From: Holotrichia oblita
Taxonomy: Eukaryota > Arthropoda > Insecta > Coleoptera > Scarabaeidae
DNA length: 64,000 nt
Direction: 5' to 3'
Assembly (NCBI GenBank): GCA_023690525.1
Contig: CM043017.1
Location: forward strand, 93,088,023-93,152,022
In this document: positions 12,541-24,365 of the stretch, one piece after another
Numbering within the stretch: the first letter of the stretch is position 1
How the letters are laid out: each line of letters starts with the position of its first letter
Translations under genes and position numbers: made by a program
The notes under the pieces: generated by a model
What the model was told of the DNA's origin: nothing
What the model saw: only the letters and a program-made list of their open reading frames with translations
Databases searched by the model: none

Positions 12541-13365
12541 CCGGGTGTTTCTGGGAGGTGGCTCGTCCCTATGATTTCTAAAATATTTGAGATAGAGAAA
12601 CGAAATTTGGGAAATATGTACGAAGCTTTAATTTAGATAGTCGATACATTTTTATCACTTCCGCTTTTACCGGAAATGACTTTGATTTTACATTTTTAAA
12701 TGGGAATACCTGAATATTTTTCGATATTTTGATTTGGGAAAACATTTTGAGTACAACTGCAGGAAAATATATTTTTTGATATAATTTTGTTTTTTTCATT
12801 TTTTTGCGTTTTCACAAAAAATATTTAATAAGCGTTCATTTGGCATATTAATGTAGAGTATCAAAATGAAGGTACTTCAATGCTCTTTCGTGATGATTTA
12901 GTGAGCCACTCTGTTACCATTTGGAAAAATTATATTAAAACATAAAAACTAAATTTTGAACCTACAAATGCGCTTAAAAAACTGGGCATACAGTAAAAAA
13001 AAAAAAAAATTATTCGTATCATGTTTATACAGTAACACCTGAGCATATTAAGAACTTAAAAGCACTGTCGATGAAACAAAAAAACAAAAAAATTGGAAAA
13101 AAAAATTTTATATCAAAAAATAACTTTTGCTGCAGTTGTACTCAAAATGTTATCCCGAATCAAAATATCGAAAAATATTCGGGTAGTCCCATTTAAAAAT
13201 CGAAAATAACAGTCATTTCCGGTAAAAGCGGAAGTGATAAGAATGTATCGACTAGGTATGTCAAGAAATGTAAATTAAAGCCCCATACATAATTCCCAAA
13301 TTTCGTTTCTCTATCTCAAGTATTTTAGAAATTATAGGGGCGAGCCACCTCCCAGAAACACCCGG
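12541..13365. mobile_element. Long-TIR MITE, 825 bp
   Basis: The left end CCGGGTGTTTCTGGGAGGTG is mirrored at the right end (CACCTCCCAGAAACACCCGG). Flanking TA occurs at 12539-12540 and 13366-13367. The TIRs extend about 255-270 bp inward with a roughly 12-bp indel. Each carries ACTTCCGCTTTTACCGGAAA, a near palindrome related to the one in other long TIRs here. The centre contains only AT-rich sequence, so it is non-autonomous and was probably mobilised by a mariner/DD41D-type transposase. Confidence 0.85.
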
Positions 13366-13519
13366 TATAGTAGTGATTCGTCTGTTTTGACTGCAGTGTC
13401 TGGGAACTATCTAGTAAAGACGAAGCGGTTTTATATTTGAACGACATAAAAATAAGAAATGAGAACTACATATTTGAAAAATATCGACAAAGTTTCCAAT
13501 AATTCTCTCTACATGCGAT

Positions 13520-13576
13520 AGGTGTCACCCCAATAAATTGAAGTAGTTAGGTGTCACCCCAATAAATTGAAGTAGT
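13520..13576 (+). repeat. 29-bp tandem duplication, two copies
   Basis: The unit AGGTGTCACCCCAATAAATT plus GAAGTAGTT occurs twice in succession without visible mismatch except at the last position. It looks recent. Confidence 0.85.
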
Positions 13577-16393
13577 ACAAAAGCAATCACAAGATCGTTC
13601 GGTCATATCAATTCATTATCTAAGTGAATCTGACCCCCGGCAAATATGTGAACTAATTTAACAACGTCTTGCTCCGCACTCTCCCTAGCCCACATTTGTC
13701 ATGTTTGACAGCTATGTATAGTTCCGTTTTATGTAGTGATCTTTAACTTGTTTGTCAAATCGTTGTTTTATTTGACATGATAAGACTAATTTAAATACTT
13801 ACACGCTCAGTTTGTTTGGGAATGTACGCAACAAATCGACGGTGCTGCTTGAGGGGTCGCGATTCGTTAGTTGGACTAGTTAGTTTGTACTAGTTTGAAA
13901 ATAGTTTTCACTCGCACATGCGTACATAAGTTACCAAATTATTTTCAAACTATCATAAAACAGCCGCAGAAACTAAGCTAATATATTATTTGTGATTATT
14001 ATTAAAGTAGGTGCCCTAACATATTTAGTAATTAGATATTTTAGAAATAAACAGGAGAAATTATTAAAATTTAAGAGTCGTTACGACACATGACACACTT
14101 CATGAAGTCTAAACTCGTTTTAGATAATCTACGGTTATACTTTATCTGTTTTGTGGCGCTATGAAAAACTAATGTTAAAGTGCATACAACACAACAAATT
14201 TATTTTATTTTTCGACCAAACATAAAATGCGTATAGATTACAGTTCAGGGTAAGATTATAATATAAAATTAATTTACTATAAAACAACAAACATGATGAA
14301 GGTCGCTATTTAATTTTCCACTTTCGAATGTCCTAAAAATACAACTTCCCAATGTCTTTTGTTGGAAGTTGGAATACGTCTGTGTTTTAATCGACGGAAG
14401 ATGTAGAATGCGAAAACAAATGCGATAATTGCTGTCTGAATTGTACTCGCAACCTTGACGGATATATAATTAATTAAACATAAATTTCGAAGCTCTGAAT
14501 GTTCTTAAAGAAATGTAGTAAAAGTATTCAAATATTAATGTTAATTTTAAGATAGAAGTGCAAACGGAAAGGCTAGAATGAGGCGGATTTAAATTTAAAT
14601 TCTTCCCCGTTCGCACAGCATAACATCAGCTTATTGAAAGTAAGCCTAACTATTAGAACAAAATGCATTATTTCAAAAAACAAGAGTTTCAGTCACTTTG
14701 GTCGAAATTAACGTTGTTAACCAACGATGTCCTACAAATCATCAATAGTAACAGGAAAACCTCTGGAATAGAATTTGCAGTTTAAGTTGTAATTAGTCCA
14801 GGAACCAGACTGTTGTGGTATCATCGGTCCTCAATAGTTAGATCATAATTCAAGAATCAAAGACTGTACACCATCGTAAACAAAATGGAATCCTCGGAGA
14901 AACAGAACAACAAAACGGACAGCACTATTCAGCATCTGCGTCGCAAACATCTCCAGATCAATTAATCGCTGAGTGTTCAATATCATTTGTTTAGACGATG
15001 TCATTATACTTTGCACAGTCTTCAAACTGCAACCCAGCTCGCTTAAACGCATCTGTATCAAATCGATAGATTCTTTGACTCATGTACTTTGACGATAATC
15101 CAAGAAAGACGCAAGCAATAGGGGATGTGCATGCATTGCAGAGTGTATTTATTTACATGGTTTTTGAGTAGAATAATATTTCTTATTACCAAACAGTAAT
15201 AAGCATTTGATAAAAATTAATACTGCAACAAATATTCAACGGTTAAATTATTTGAAATATTTGAATACTATGAGTCATCGCAAAACGGACATGACGTAGA
15301 ACAGCAGTAAATATTCACCCTACTGTCACAACAAACCTGTTTACAGTTCATTACATGTCGATCAAAAAGTGAAATTTTACCAGCGTCAAGCTGACAAGTA
15401 ATACAGACGCTTTGTTTGCTGCCAATCTACGTCACATACGGCAGCCATATTAAACGCTGCGTTTTCGAGCCGCTAGTTTGAATTTATATATTTTTTATTT
15501 CTTAAACTGCTTGTTATTTCAGCGAAAATATACATTATGCAATATTATAGCGCGAAATCAATAAATAATTTTTTTTTCAAAAAATATGATTTCCACATAT
15601 TGCATTGCGATAGAGAAGATCCGTTCAGAGAACGGAAATCAACTGAGGTCATAAGAGCAAATAATTGGCTATGATTTCCGCTAGAAAGCCGAGTTTCGCC
15701 AAATACGTAGGTAGATATAGTCAAGGACAGGATCATTGGGCGGATCTACTAGTATTGTGGGTAATCACTAATTTGGCAAATTCGCCTCACGTACCAGCGG
15801 CTTACTGGTGCAATTTCGCATCTATGTTAAATCATGCTGGTGCCAATATGACTCTACAAATGTTTAATTTGAGACACACATTCATTGTCAATAATTAAGA
15901 AACAGGAAATCATTAGCAGTATGTGACGATTCAATTATAGAGGCTTGGGATTAAGTGATATAAGTAAGCTAATTATTGAGAAACTTCTACTGTATCATTA
16001 AAACATTTCTTGTAATAATCTGTTAAATTAATTATAAAATTTACTTTCCCTCTTTATGTTATGTTTGTTCTCGTTTAGCTTTAGTAAACGAATCAAAAAC
16101 TCTAGAAATACTGTTGGTACTTTTAAAAATAAAATAAATATTTTGTCAATCACATTATTTAAACTCTCATTATTTGTGCACTACACTTAATACAATCCCG
16201 ACAAATGTTACCTTAGTTCAAATTTCTCATCAGCAGGTGACACTACGGTCTTAAAAATCATTTTACCACTTAATTATGTAGACAACTGCGTTTGATATGA
16301 ATATTAAAGGCGCTAATGAACGTGTATGCATTTCAACAGCATCGATAATTTAGTTTACAAGAATATATAATTCTACTACAATATTAGTTTCTA
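13577..16393. other. Mostly unannotated AT-rich stretch
   Basis: An open frame on the minus strand at 14843-15061 (72 codons) shows no motif I recognise. Another at 15665-15898 overlaps an interspersed repeat (see 15775-15835). A weak inverted pair TAGTTTGAAAATAG / TTATTTTCAAACTA lies at about 13895-13953. No supported gene. Confidence 0.4.
15775..15835 (+). repeat. Possible partial copy of an interspersed repeat
   Basis: The segment around CACGTACCAGCGGCTTAC resembles the first 55-60 bp of the repeat at 36006-36185 and 61558-61745, where the same place reads ACACAT(A/T)CCAG(C/T)AGCGTAC. The similarity fades afterwards. Confidence 0.4.
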
Positions 16394-18481
16394 CAGTGTG
16401 TCCCAAAATGTCCGCAACAGCCCTGTAAGTCGTGTGCTATAGTCGTAATAAAAAAGTGTTTCAAATAAAAGTTGTTCCAATTTACAAGATCTACTTTATG
16501 ATATGAAGAGATTTCGAAAATTTTATACAGCCTGGTCATTATGTCGTTACTTCTTTTCATCTCTAATGGCAGCCATCTTGAATTCGCTTCCAATCGAAAA
16601 ATGTTATAAGAAAAAGTTGTTCAGAATTACGAAATACCGCCGTATGCAAAATTTCAACTCGATCGTCAAATATTTATTTTTTCCATGTATTATCTATCGC
16701 GGTGGCCCAAAATGTCCGCAACAGCCTTTTAAATCCTGTATTATAGTCGTCATAAAAAAGTGTTTCAAATAAAAGTTGTTCCAATTTACAAGATTTACTT
16801 TGTAATCTGAAGAGATTTCGAAAATTTTATACAGCCTGGTCATTATGTCGTTACTTCTTTTCATCTCTTATGGCAGCCATCTTGAATTCGCTTCCAATCG
16901 AAAAATGTTATAAGAAAAAGTTGTTCAGAATTACGAAATACCGCCGTATGCAAAATTTCAACTCGATCGTCAAATATTTATTTTTTCCATATATTATCTA
17001 TCGCGGTGGCCCAAAATGTCCGCAACAGCCTTGTAAATCCTGTATTATAGTCGTCATAAAAAAGTGTTTCAAATAAAAGTTGTTCCAATTTACAAGATCT
17101 ACTTTGTGATCTGAAGAGATTTCGAAAATTTTATACAGCCTGGTCATTATGTCGTTACTTCTTTTCATCTCTTATGGCAGCCATCTTGAATTCACTTCCA
17201 ATCGAAAAATGTTATAAGAAAAAGTTGTTCAGAATTACGAAATACCGCCGTATGCAAAATTTCAACTCGATCGTCAAATATTTATTTTTTCCATGTATTA
17301 TCTATCGCGGTGGCCCAAAATGTCCGCAACAGCCTTGTAAATCCTGTATTATAGTCGCCATAAAAAAGTGTTTCAATTAAAAGTTGTTCCAATTTACAAC
17401 ATCTACTTTGTGAAATGAAGGGATTTCGAAAATTTTATACAGCCTGGTCATTATGTCGTTACTTCTTTTCATCTCTTATGGCAGCCATCTTGAATTCACT
17501 TCCAATCGAAAAATGTTATAAGAAAAAGTTGTTCAGAATTACGAAATACCGCCGTATGCAAAATTTCAAATCGATCGTCAAATATTTATTTTTTCCATAT
17601 ATTATCTATCGCGGTGGCCCAAAATGTCCGCAACAGCCTTGTAAATCCTGTATTATAGTCGTCATAAAAAAGTGTTTCAAATAAAAGTTGTTCCAATTTA
17701 CAAGATCTACTTTGTGATCTGAAGAGATTTCGAAAATTTTATACAGCCTGGTCATTATGTCGTTACTTCTTTTCATCTCTTATGGCAGCCATCTTGAATT
17801 CGCTTCCAATCGAAAAATGTTATAAGAAAAAGTTGTTTAGAATTACGAAATACCGCCGTATGCAAAATTTCAACTCGATCGTCAAATATTTATTTTTTCC
17901 ATATATTATCTATCGCGGTGGCCCAAAATGTCCGCAACAGCCTTGTAAATCCTGTATTATAGTCGCCATAAAAAAGTGTTTCAAATAAAAGTTGTTCCAA
18001 TTTACAACATCTACTTTGTGAAATGAAGGGATTTCGAAAATTTTATACAGCCTGGTCATTATGTCGTTACTTCTTTTCATCTCTTATGGCAGCCATCTTG
18101 AATTCGCTTCCAATCGAAAAATGTTATAAGAAAAAGTTGTTCAGAATTACGAAATACCGCCGTATGCAAAATTTCAACTCGATCGTCAAATATTTATTTT
18201 TTCCATGTATTATCTATCGCGGTGGCCCAAAATGTCCGCAACAGCCTTGTAAATCCTGTATTATAGTCGCCATAAAAAAGTGTTTCAAATAAAAGTTGTT
18301 CCAATTTACAACATCTACTTTGTGAAATGAAGGGATTTCGAAAATTTTATACAGCCTGGTCATTATGTCGTTACTTCTTTTCATCTCTTATGGCAGCCAT
18401 CTTGAATTCACTTCCAATCGAAAAATCTTATAAGCAAAAGTTGCTCAGAATTACGAAATACCGCCGTATGCAAAATTCTAG
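16394..18481 (+). repeat. Left array: about 6.9 tandem units of 304 bp
   Basis: The shared motif CCCAAAATG recurs at 16402 and 16706 and then every 304 bp (unit starts near 17005, 17309, 17613, 17917, 18221). Units differ at few positions and fall into two types. Type A has GTCGTCAT, CAAGATCT and GATCTGAAGAG; type B has GTCGCCAT, CAACATCT and GAAATGAAGGG. From unit 2 onward the order is roughly A, A, B, A, B, B. The last unit diverges and ends near 18481. Each unit contains the palindrome ATGGCAGCCAT. Short open frames recur once per unit but show no family resemblance. Confidence 0.95.
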
Positions 18482-18622
18482 TTCCATATTTACGGTGGAT
18501 ATTTACTGTGTAGTGGATTATGGCCTAAAAATCAAGTAGCAAAGTCGAATCTAAAACAGAGGTGATGAGCTTGAGAGTCATAAGTGAGCCAGAAATAAAT
18601 ACGTGACTTTAATTTCACAACA

Positions 18623-19627
18623 ATGGCACCAAGAAAAATTGCCGGAATACGGAAAGGCAATTTAATTTGCGGTATCCTGGCAAGAATACACGTTATTCAA
18701 CGATAGCTCGTATTGTACAAAATTTTAAGGAAGCTGGGAGTGTAGAAAATAAGTTTAAGAGGAACCAGTTACGGCCAGTTACGGAAAATGCGGAGTTGGA
18801 AGTCATCTTACGGATTACCGAAAATCCGCGCATTTCCATCCGGCAGATTGAGCAAGAGACCGAACTATCTCGTTCTAATATTCAGCGATTACTCAAGAAA
18901 AATGGTTTGAAACCGTATAAACCTAAATTTATCTGCCGGTTGCAACAACATGACCATGAAAGTCGTTTCAATTTTTGTGCGTGGATGCAAGGAGAAATGG
19001 AAGCCAATGCTAACTTTCACCGGAATATTTTATTCTCCGATGAAGCGACTTTCTACACGAATGGTACGGTTTCATCGCAGAATTTTCGGTACTGGGCAAA
19101 TTATAATCCACATTTCACAGTCAACAGTAGGGACCAGTATTATGAAAAAGTTAATGTATGGTGCGGAATTCTGGACACGCGATTAGTTGGACCATTTTTT
19201 TTACAAAATTACATGGATGCTGCTCAGTACCTTCAGTTCTTGCAAAATGTACTGGAACCGATTGTAGATGACTTGCCGCTTCATATTCGTTGTAACATGC
19301 ACTTCCAGCATGATGGGGCACCTTACCACGCTTCAGCTGGCATTCAAGAATGGTTGGAAGTGAATTTCGGAGCCCATAAAATATTTACTCGGACAAGTTC
19401 AGTGGCCGCCCAGATATCCAGATTTGACACCGCTGAATTTTTTCCTTTGGGGTTATCTGAAAAACAAGGTCTATAGCCATCGGCCGTTCCGAGACCGCAA
19501 CCATTTGAAAGATGTCATCCTGGAGTGCGCAAACGGGATAGGAGCCAATGTGCTCTACAGTGTTATGGACGAATTCAATCATCGAACAGTAGCATGTATG
19601 GCAAACGAAGGAGGTTTCGTGGAGTGA
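18623..19627 (+). pseudogene. DD41D-type transposase, inactivated, with third Asp replaced by Asn
   Basis: A long open segment (18667-19476) has an N-terminal part LRYPGKNTRYSTIARIV, the linker PRISIRQIEQETELSRSNIQ, first catalytic site LFSDEATFYTNG and second QHDGAPYHAS. A one-base frameshift near 19400 moves the last motif to the next frame, where it reads PRYPDLTPLNFFLWGYLK; family members have Asp where this has Asn. The frame then runs to TGA at 19625-19627. The start is uncertain: an ATG at 18623 is out of frame with the main segment and 18667 is a TTG, so an indel near the start is likely. It lies between the two 304-bp arrays and would have been the enzyme acting on them. Frameshifts and the Asn both argue that it is dead. 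Confidence 0.9.
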
Positions 19628-19892
19628 TTGCTTTTTTGTCATATTCTTGCTTTGTTTACTTGCATTTTAACCGTTAGTTTGCAATGTATTATTATTTATT
19701 ATTTTTCGTATACGGTTGTTTTTTTATATTATATTATCACACATTTTTTTTTAATTTTTATAATTCTTATATTTTCCGTGATTTTTCTTTAGAAAATAAA
19801 ACGTTTAGTATTTACTACGTAAATAAATACTTTTTTATTCTCATAACTACTTCAACTAAAATGATTGAAATTGAAACAAAATAACAGATTAC

Positions 19893-21096
19893 CTGGAGAA
19901 AATAAATATCTGACGATGGAGTTGAAACTTTGCATACTGCGGTATTTCGTAATTCTGAACAACTTTTTCTTATAACATTTTTCGATTGGAAGCGAATTCA
20001 AGATAGTTGCCATAAGAGATGAAAAGAAGTACGACATAATGACCAGGCTGTATAAAATTTTCGAAATCTCTTCAGATCACAAAGTAGATCTTGTAAATTG
20101 GAACAACTTTTATTTGAAACACTTTTTTATGACGACTATAATACAGGATTTACAAGGCTGTTGCGGACATTTTGGGCCACCGCGATAGATAATATATGGA
20201 AAAAATAAATATTTGACGATCGAGTTGAAATTTTGTATACGGCGGTATTTTGTAATTCTGAACAACTTTTTCTTATAACATTTTTCGATTGGAAGCGAAT
20301 TCAAGATGGCTGCCATAAGAGATGAAAAGAAGTAACGACATAATGACCAGGCTGTATAAAATTTTCGAAATCTCTTCATATCACAAAGTAGATCTTGTAA
20401 ATTGGAACAACTTTTATTTGAAACACTTTTTTATGACGACTATAATACAGGATTTACAAGGCTGTTGCCGACATGTTGGGCCACCGCGATAGATAATACA
20501 TGGAAAAAATAAATATTTGACGATCGAGTTGAAATTTTGCATACGGCGGTATTTCGTAATTCTGAACAACTTTTTCTTATAACATTTTTCGATTGGAAGC
20601 GAATTCAAGATGGCTGCCATAAGAGATGAAAAGAAGTAACGACATAATGACCAGGCTGTATAAAATTTTCGAAATCTCTTCAGATCACAAAGTAGATCTT
20701 GTAAATTGGAACAACTTTTATTTGAAACACTTTTTTATGACGACTATAATACAGGATTTACAAGGCTGTTGCGGACATTTTGGGCCACCGCGATAGATAA
20801 TATATGGAAAAAATAAATATTTGACGATCGAGTTGAAATTTTGTATACGGCGGTATTTTGTAATTCTGAACAACTTTTTCTTATAACATTTTTCGATTGG
20901 AAGTGAATTCAAGATGGCTGCCATAAGAGATGAAAGGAAGAAACGACATAATGACCAGGCTGTATAAAATTTTCGAAATCTCTTCATATCACAAAGTAGA
21001 TCTTGTAAATTGGAACAACTTTTATTTGAAACACTTTTTTATTACGACTATAGCACAGGACTTACAGGGCTGTTGTGGACATTTTGGGACACACTG
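19893..21096 (-). repeat. Right array: about four tandem units of 304 bp, inverted
   Basis: The inverse of the unit start (CATTTTGGGCCACCGCG) recurs near 20173, 20477 and 20781, and the terminal form near 21082. Read on the minus strand, units 1 and 3 share GATATGAAGAG and ATTACAAAATACCGCC, while units 2 and 4 carry GATCTGAAGAG, suggesting a 608-bp higher-order unit. The innermost unit is partial. It is inverted relative to 16394-18481. Confidence 0.95.
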
Positions 21097-21098
21097 TA

Positions 21099-22536
21099 TA
21101 TCTATAACCTAGTTCGTAGCGATGCTGCAAAAATTGAAAAAAACCCTTTTCAAAGGCTAATCACATGATTGCCAGTTATCCTCATAGATAGTCCTCACTT
21201 GTCATTCCTGAGAATTAAATTCAAAGAGTTAAAGTTTAGCAATACTATTTCAACCAATAACAGAAACAATTACTATTCGAATGAATCATGTTGTTGATAT
21301 TTGAATCTACTACTTTATTAAAGATTTAGAATATTACCTATGTATGTATATGTTCAAGACACTGATGTAGATTCCCCGCAGTACGCGTTCGTAATATAAA
21401 AAATCTACATACTGGGTTTGCGCAATGTATAACCACGGACACGGTCTGATTGTTTCTTGTGTAGCAGTGGTCGCTAGATACAACCGTGGATAGATACACA
21501 ATACACCCTGACGGAATTATATGTGTATTTACATATCCTAATGTAGTTATTTATTTAGTCGCTATCCTTTATACGACAATTTATTTATACATTGTAGGTA
21601 GAGCGGCTTGTGCACGTGAACTGTGTTGAAACCGTCTCGGAGATGCAAATGCAAAATCCGGTTACACTGCCGGACAAGGTTGTTCATTTACTGAGAATAA
21701 TACGATACTAGAACGGGAAAGCACGTAAGATTTCACATACGCAAATAGGAAATTTTTCGTTAAATTAATGACATCTGAATTGCAAAGAATATTGTGGTTT
21801 TAATAAATTACCTGGGTCTAAACTAAAATGTTATCGAAACAGAAGAATCGCAACTATGTAATTAAATGTAAAAGTAATAATAATCATTATCGAGTTAAAC
21901 TCAATAACACAGCTGACGGCTAGATTCTCTTTTTACGAAGTACAGATCAACGGAAATACTATAGAAGGAATATGGATCAAAAGACCAGTAACCAAATTGA
22001 AGAAAATAAAATAAAGCAACCATAAAATAGTTAGATTCTGTTTCGCTAGCAGGAAAATTCCTAGGAGATTCCGTTTCGCCAATTATCCGAACAAGTATTC
22101 AAATTTTTGCCCAGTAATTAATTTGAAAACCACTAAATATGACGTTCGAATTCAATACAAGGTCAGATCCAACAAAAAAATGAGGAATTGAAAAAAATCG
22201 TTTGGGCGACAGGGGTTCCCCCATCCCAGTAATAGTGGATTGGTGCCACGCCACAAGTTTCGTACAAAGGGGAGTAATGGAATTATACATACCGCGAGTT
22301 ATTGCAATTGCTGAGTTGTATAAAATAGTCGACAATAACCTCGATTCGATGTATGGAACAGCATTAATAAGATGCGCGTAATGAGTGGCGGTTTAAAAGA
22401 AACGGTATTAGATACAGGCTCAGCTTACTTAGATGTAACAGCATATATAGCAAACAATACCCAAAGATTTAGTTTAATTTGTATGTATATGTGCTAACTT
22501 TGAAGTAAAAATAAATAAATTAATTACATATAACTA
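21099..22536. other. No recognisable gene
   Basis: AT-rich with moderately complex patches (21600-21720, 22180-22380) that could be old element remnants, but no motif could be assigned. Confidence 0.4.
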
Positions 22537-23410
22537 CACAATATGTCCCAAAGTAAACAGGAATCTGTCAATAGAGACGCTACTGGTGGCGCCATCTATA
22601 GAGGCGTTCGAATGGTACATCCTTTTGACGACTTCTAGTAAATGAATGACTGTTGGTTCACTGGAAGCGGAGTTATAGCATCTCAAATGTTGTTGTATGT
22701 GTTTGTCAACACGTACAAAAATGAGCATCGAACAAACAGCCAATACTAAGTTTTGTTTCAAACTCGGGAAAACATTTACCGAAACATTTCAATTGATGCA
22801 ACAACTTTATGGTGATAATTGTTTATCCCGTGGCAGAGTACATGAGTGGTATACACGCTTTAAAAACGGTCGTGAAGACATCAATGACGACCCCCATGTC
22901 GACCAGCCAAAATTCGTGATTCTGCCAGAGATTATCGAAAAAGTGCGTGATTTTCTAAAAATTCAGTCAAAATCAGCGTTGCGTTTTACGGAAATGGAAT
23001 TGGAAATGTCCAAAGATTCGATCTATCGCATTTTGACTGAGCATTTGAGCTATCGGAAGATGTGTGCTCACTTTGTGCCGTACAAAGTGACTGACGACCA
23101 AAAATTGCTCAGAATCCAACATTGCAAGGACATCGTTAAAAATGCCAAAAAAGACGAAAACTTCCTTCACAATATTGTTACTGGTGACGAAACGTGGTGT
23201 TTCCAATACGATCTGAAGACAAAGCGTCAAAGTTCCGAATGGAAGGGAAAAAACTAGCCGGCAACCAACAAATCTCGGTTTGAAAAGTCAAAAGTGAAGA
23301 CAATCCACATTTGTTTTTACGATGCAAAGGGTATTGTTAACATGAATTCGTTCCACCGGGCATAAAGGTTAACGCGCCATTTTATCCTGGTGTTTTGAGG
23401 CGATTGTTGC

Positions 23411-23420
23411 ATCGTATTCT
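23411..23420 (+). repeat. Left target-site duplication of the Penelope-like insertion
   Basis: ATCGTATTCT here is repeated at 24366-24375 on the other side of the insertion. It brackets a break in the mariner coding sequence. Confidence 0.8.
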
Positions 23421-24365
23421 TTTCTTTTAATTCCTGATTTATTTCCACTTAGAGGTCAATAAAACAATAAATAATTAAATACCAATTTATTCCATAACAT
23501 ATAATAATATGTTTTCGTTAAATAACTTCTTCAGTGGAAGAAATTGACATTTAATGTGTCAAATTACTAATAATATAAATATAAATTGCCATGCCTATCA
23601 ACAAAATTATCTAAAAAACAAAGAATTCATTGATATATCGAATTTTAATTATATTCACAAGTAATAATGAAGGAATAATGATTTAATACAACATTAGAAA
23701 TTGAAATGATTTGAATTATTCGTATATCAATCTATTTTTTTGTCAAGCTCTAACAATTCTGTTCAAGGACTAGGGAAAAACATGGCAAAAAAACCTAGTC
23801 AAGAGCTTAAAATTAATAAAATTCAGGCGTTAATTAAATTATTATAAATAACGCTTAAATTATCAATATCTGTTCTAAAATTTACCGCGTTTTCATCTTT
23901 TTTAATGTATATCATTTCGTAAATTAATCTTTTTTTATAATTATTTTCTTTTTTTAAAATTGTAGTGTTTTGAAAATCAAAATTATGTCGTCTATCTTTA
24001 GAGTGCTTAGATAAAGCAGTTTCAGCGGTGACGTTATGTGTAACAGTGTATTGATGGTTATAAATTCGTTTCTTTAAATATTGTTTGGTTTGTCCGATAT
24101 AACATTTATTACAATCTTTGCAATCTAATTTATAAACGACATTACTTCGATTACCATGTTTAATGGGTGTTTTTAAATTTTTGAATAAATGTCTATTGTT
24201 GGTAGGTATGAAAGTTATGTGAATGTCTGATTTTTTTAATTCGTGTTTTATTATATGTTATGGAATAAATTGGTATTTAATTATTTATTGTTTTATTGAC
24301 CACTAAGTGGAAATAAATCAGGAATTAAAAGATAAGTACATAAAGGTCAAAAATTACATATATTA
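23421..24365 (-). mobile_element. 5'-truncated Penelope-like retroelement (about 945 bp)
   Basis: It sits between 10-bp duplications and on the minus strand encodes the GIY-YIG end of a Penelope-like polyprotein. Its two ends carry a roughly 90-bp inverted repeat (AATTCCTGATTTATTTCCAC...ATTTATTCCATAACATATAA), the partial inverted LTR arrangement often seen in Penelope-like elements. The minus-strand 5' copy extends about 30 bp further out. The RT domain is absent. The insertion is younger than the mariner it splits. Confidence 0.85.
23823..24253 (-). pseudogene. Penelope-like GIY-YIG endonuclease domain, C-terminal fragment
   Basis: A stop-free minus-strand frame of about 143 codons without a start codon reads NVVYKLDCKDCNKCYIGQTK. 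The VVY and YIG elements lie on either side of the cysteine-rich C-x2-C turn. Further on come ALSKHSKDRRHNFDF and EMIYIKKDENAVNFRTDID, ending at TGA (23823-23825). This order is characteristic of the GIY-YIG endonuclease that follows the RT of Penelope-like elements and nicks target DNA for reverse transcription. The frame is unbroken, implying a fairly recent insertion, but the upstream RT is missing, so it cannot act alone. Confidence 0.85.

Larger units (their letters stand above)
16394..21096 (+). mobile_element. DD41D-type element with tandem-array TIRs (4703 bp)
   Basis: Ends are CAGTGTGTCCCAAAATGTCC at 16394 and its inverse (GGACATTTTGGGACACACTG, one mismatch at an adjacent base) ending at 21096. 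TA occurs at 16392-16393 and 21097-21098. Between the ends lie a direct array of a 304-bp unit (about seven copies), a decayed transposase at 18623-19627, and the same 304-bp unit in inverted orientation (about four copies). The arrays are flush with the element ends, so each TIR is itself a tandem array. The outermost unit on each side keeps the true tip, and inner units carry GGTGGCCCAAAATGTCCGC at the same phase. The transposase and TA duplication place it with the mariner/DD41D group. I do not know a described element with this architecture. Confidence 0.9.

Noticed and set aside
14843..15061. Minus-strand 72-codon frame with helical look, considered as a chemoreceptor exon
   Set aside because: No family signature, no splice-supported partner exons.
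16503..18539. Recurrent open frames of 68-89 codons in the 304-bp array, looking like a small gene family
   Set aside because: They repeat only because the DNA unit repeats, appear equally in the inverted array, resemble no protein, and include the transposon tip motif. They are by-products of amplification.
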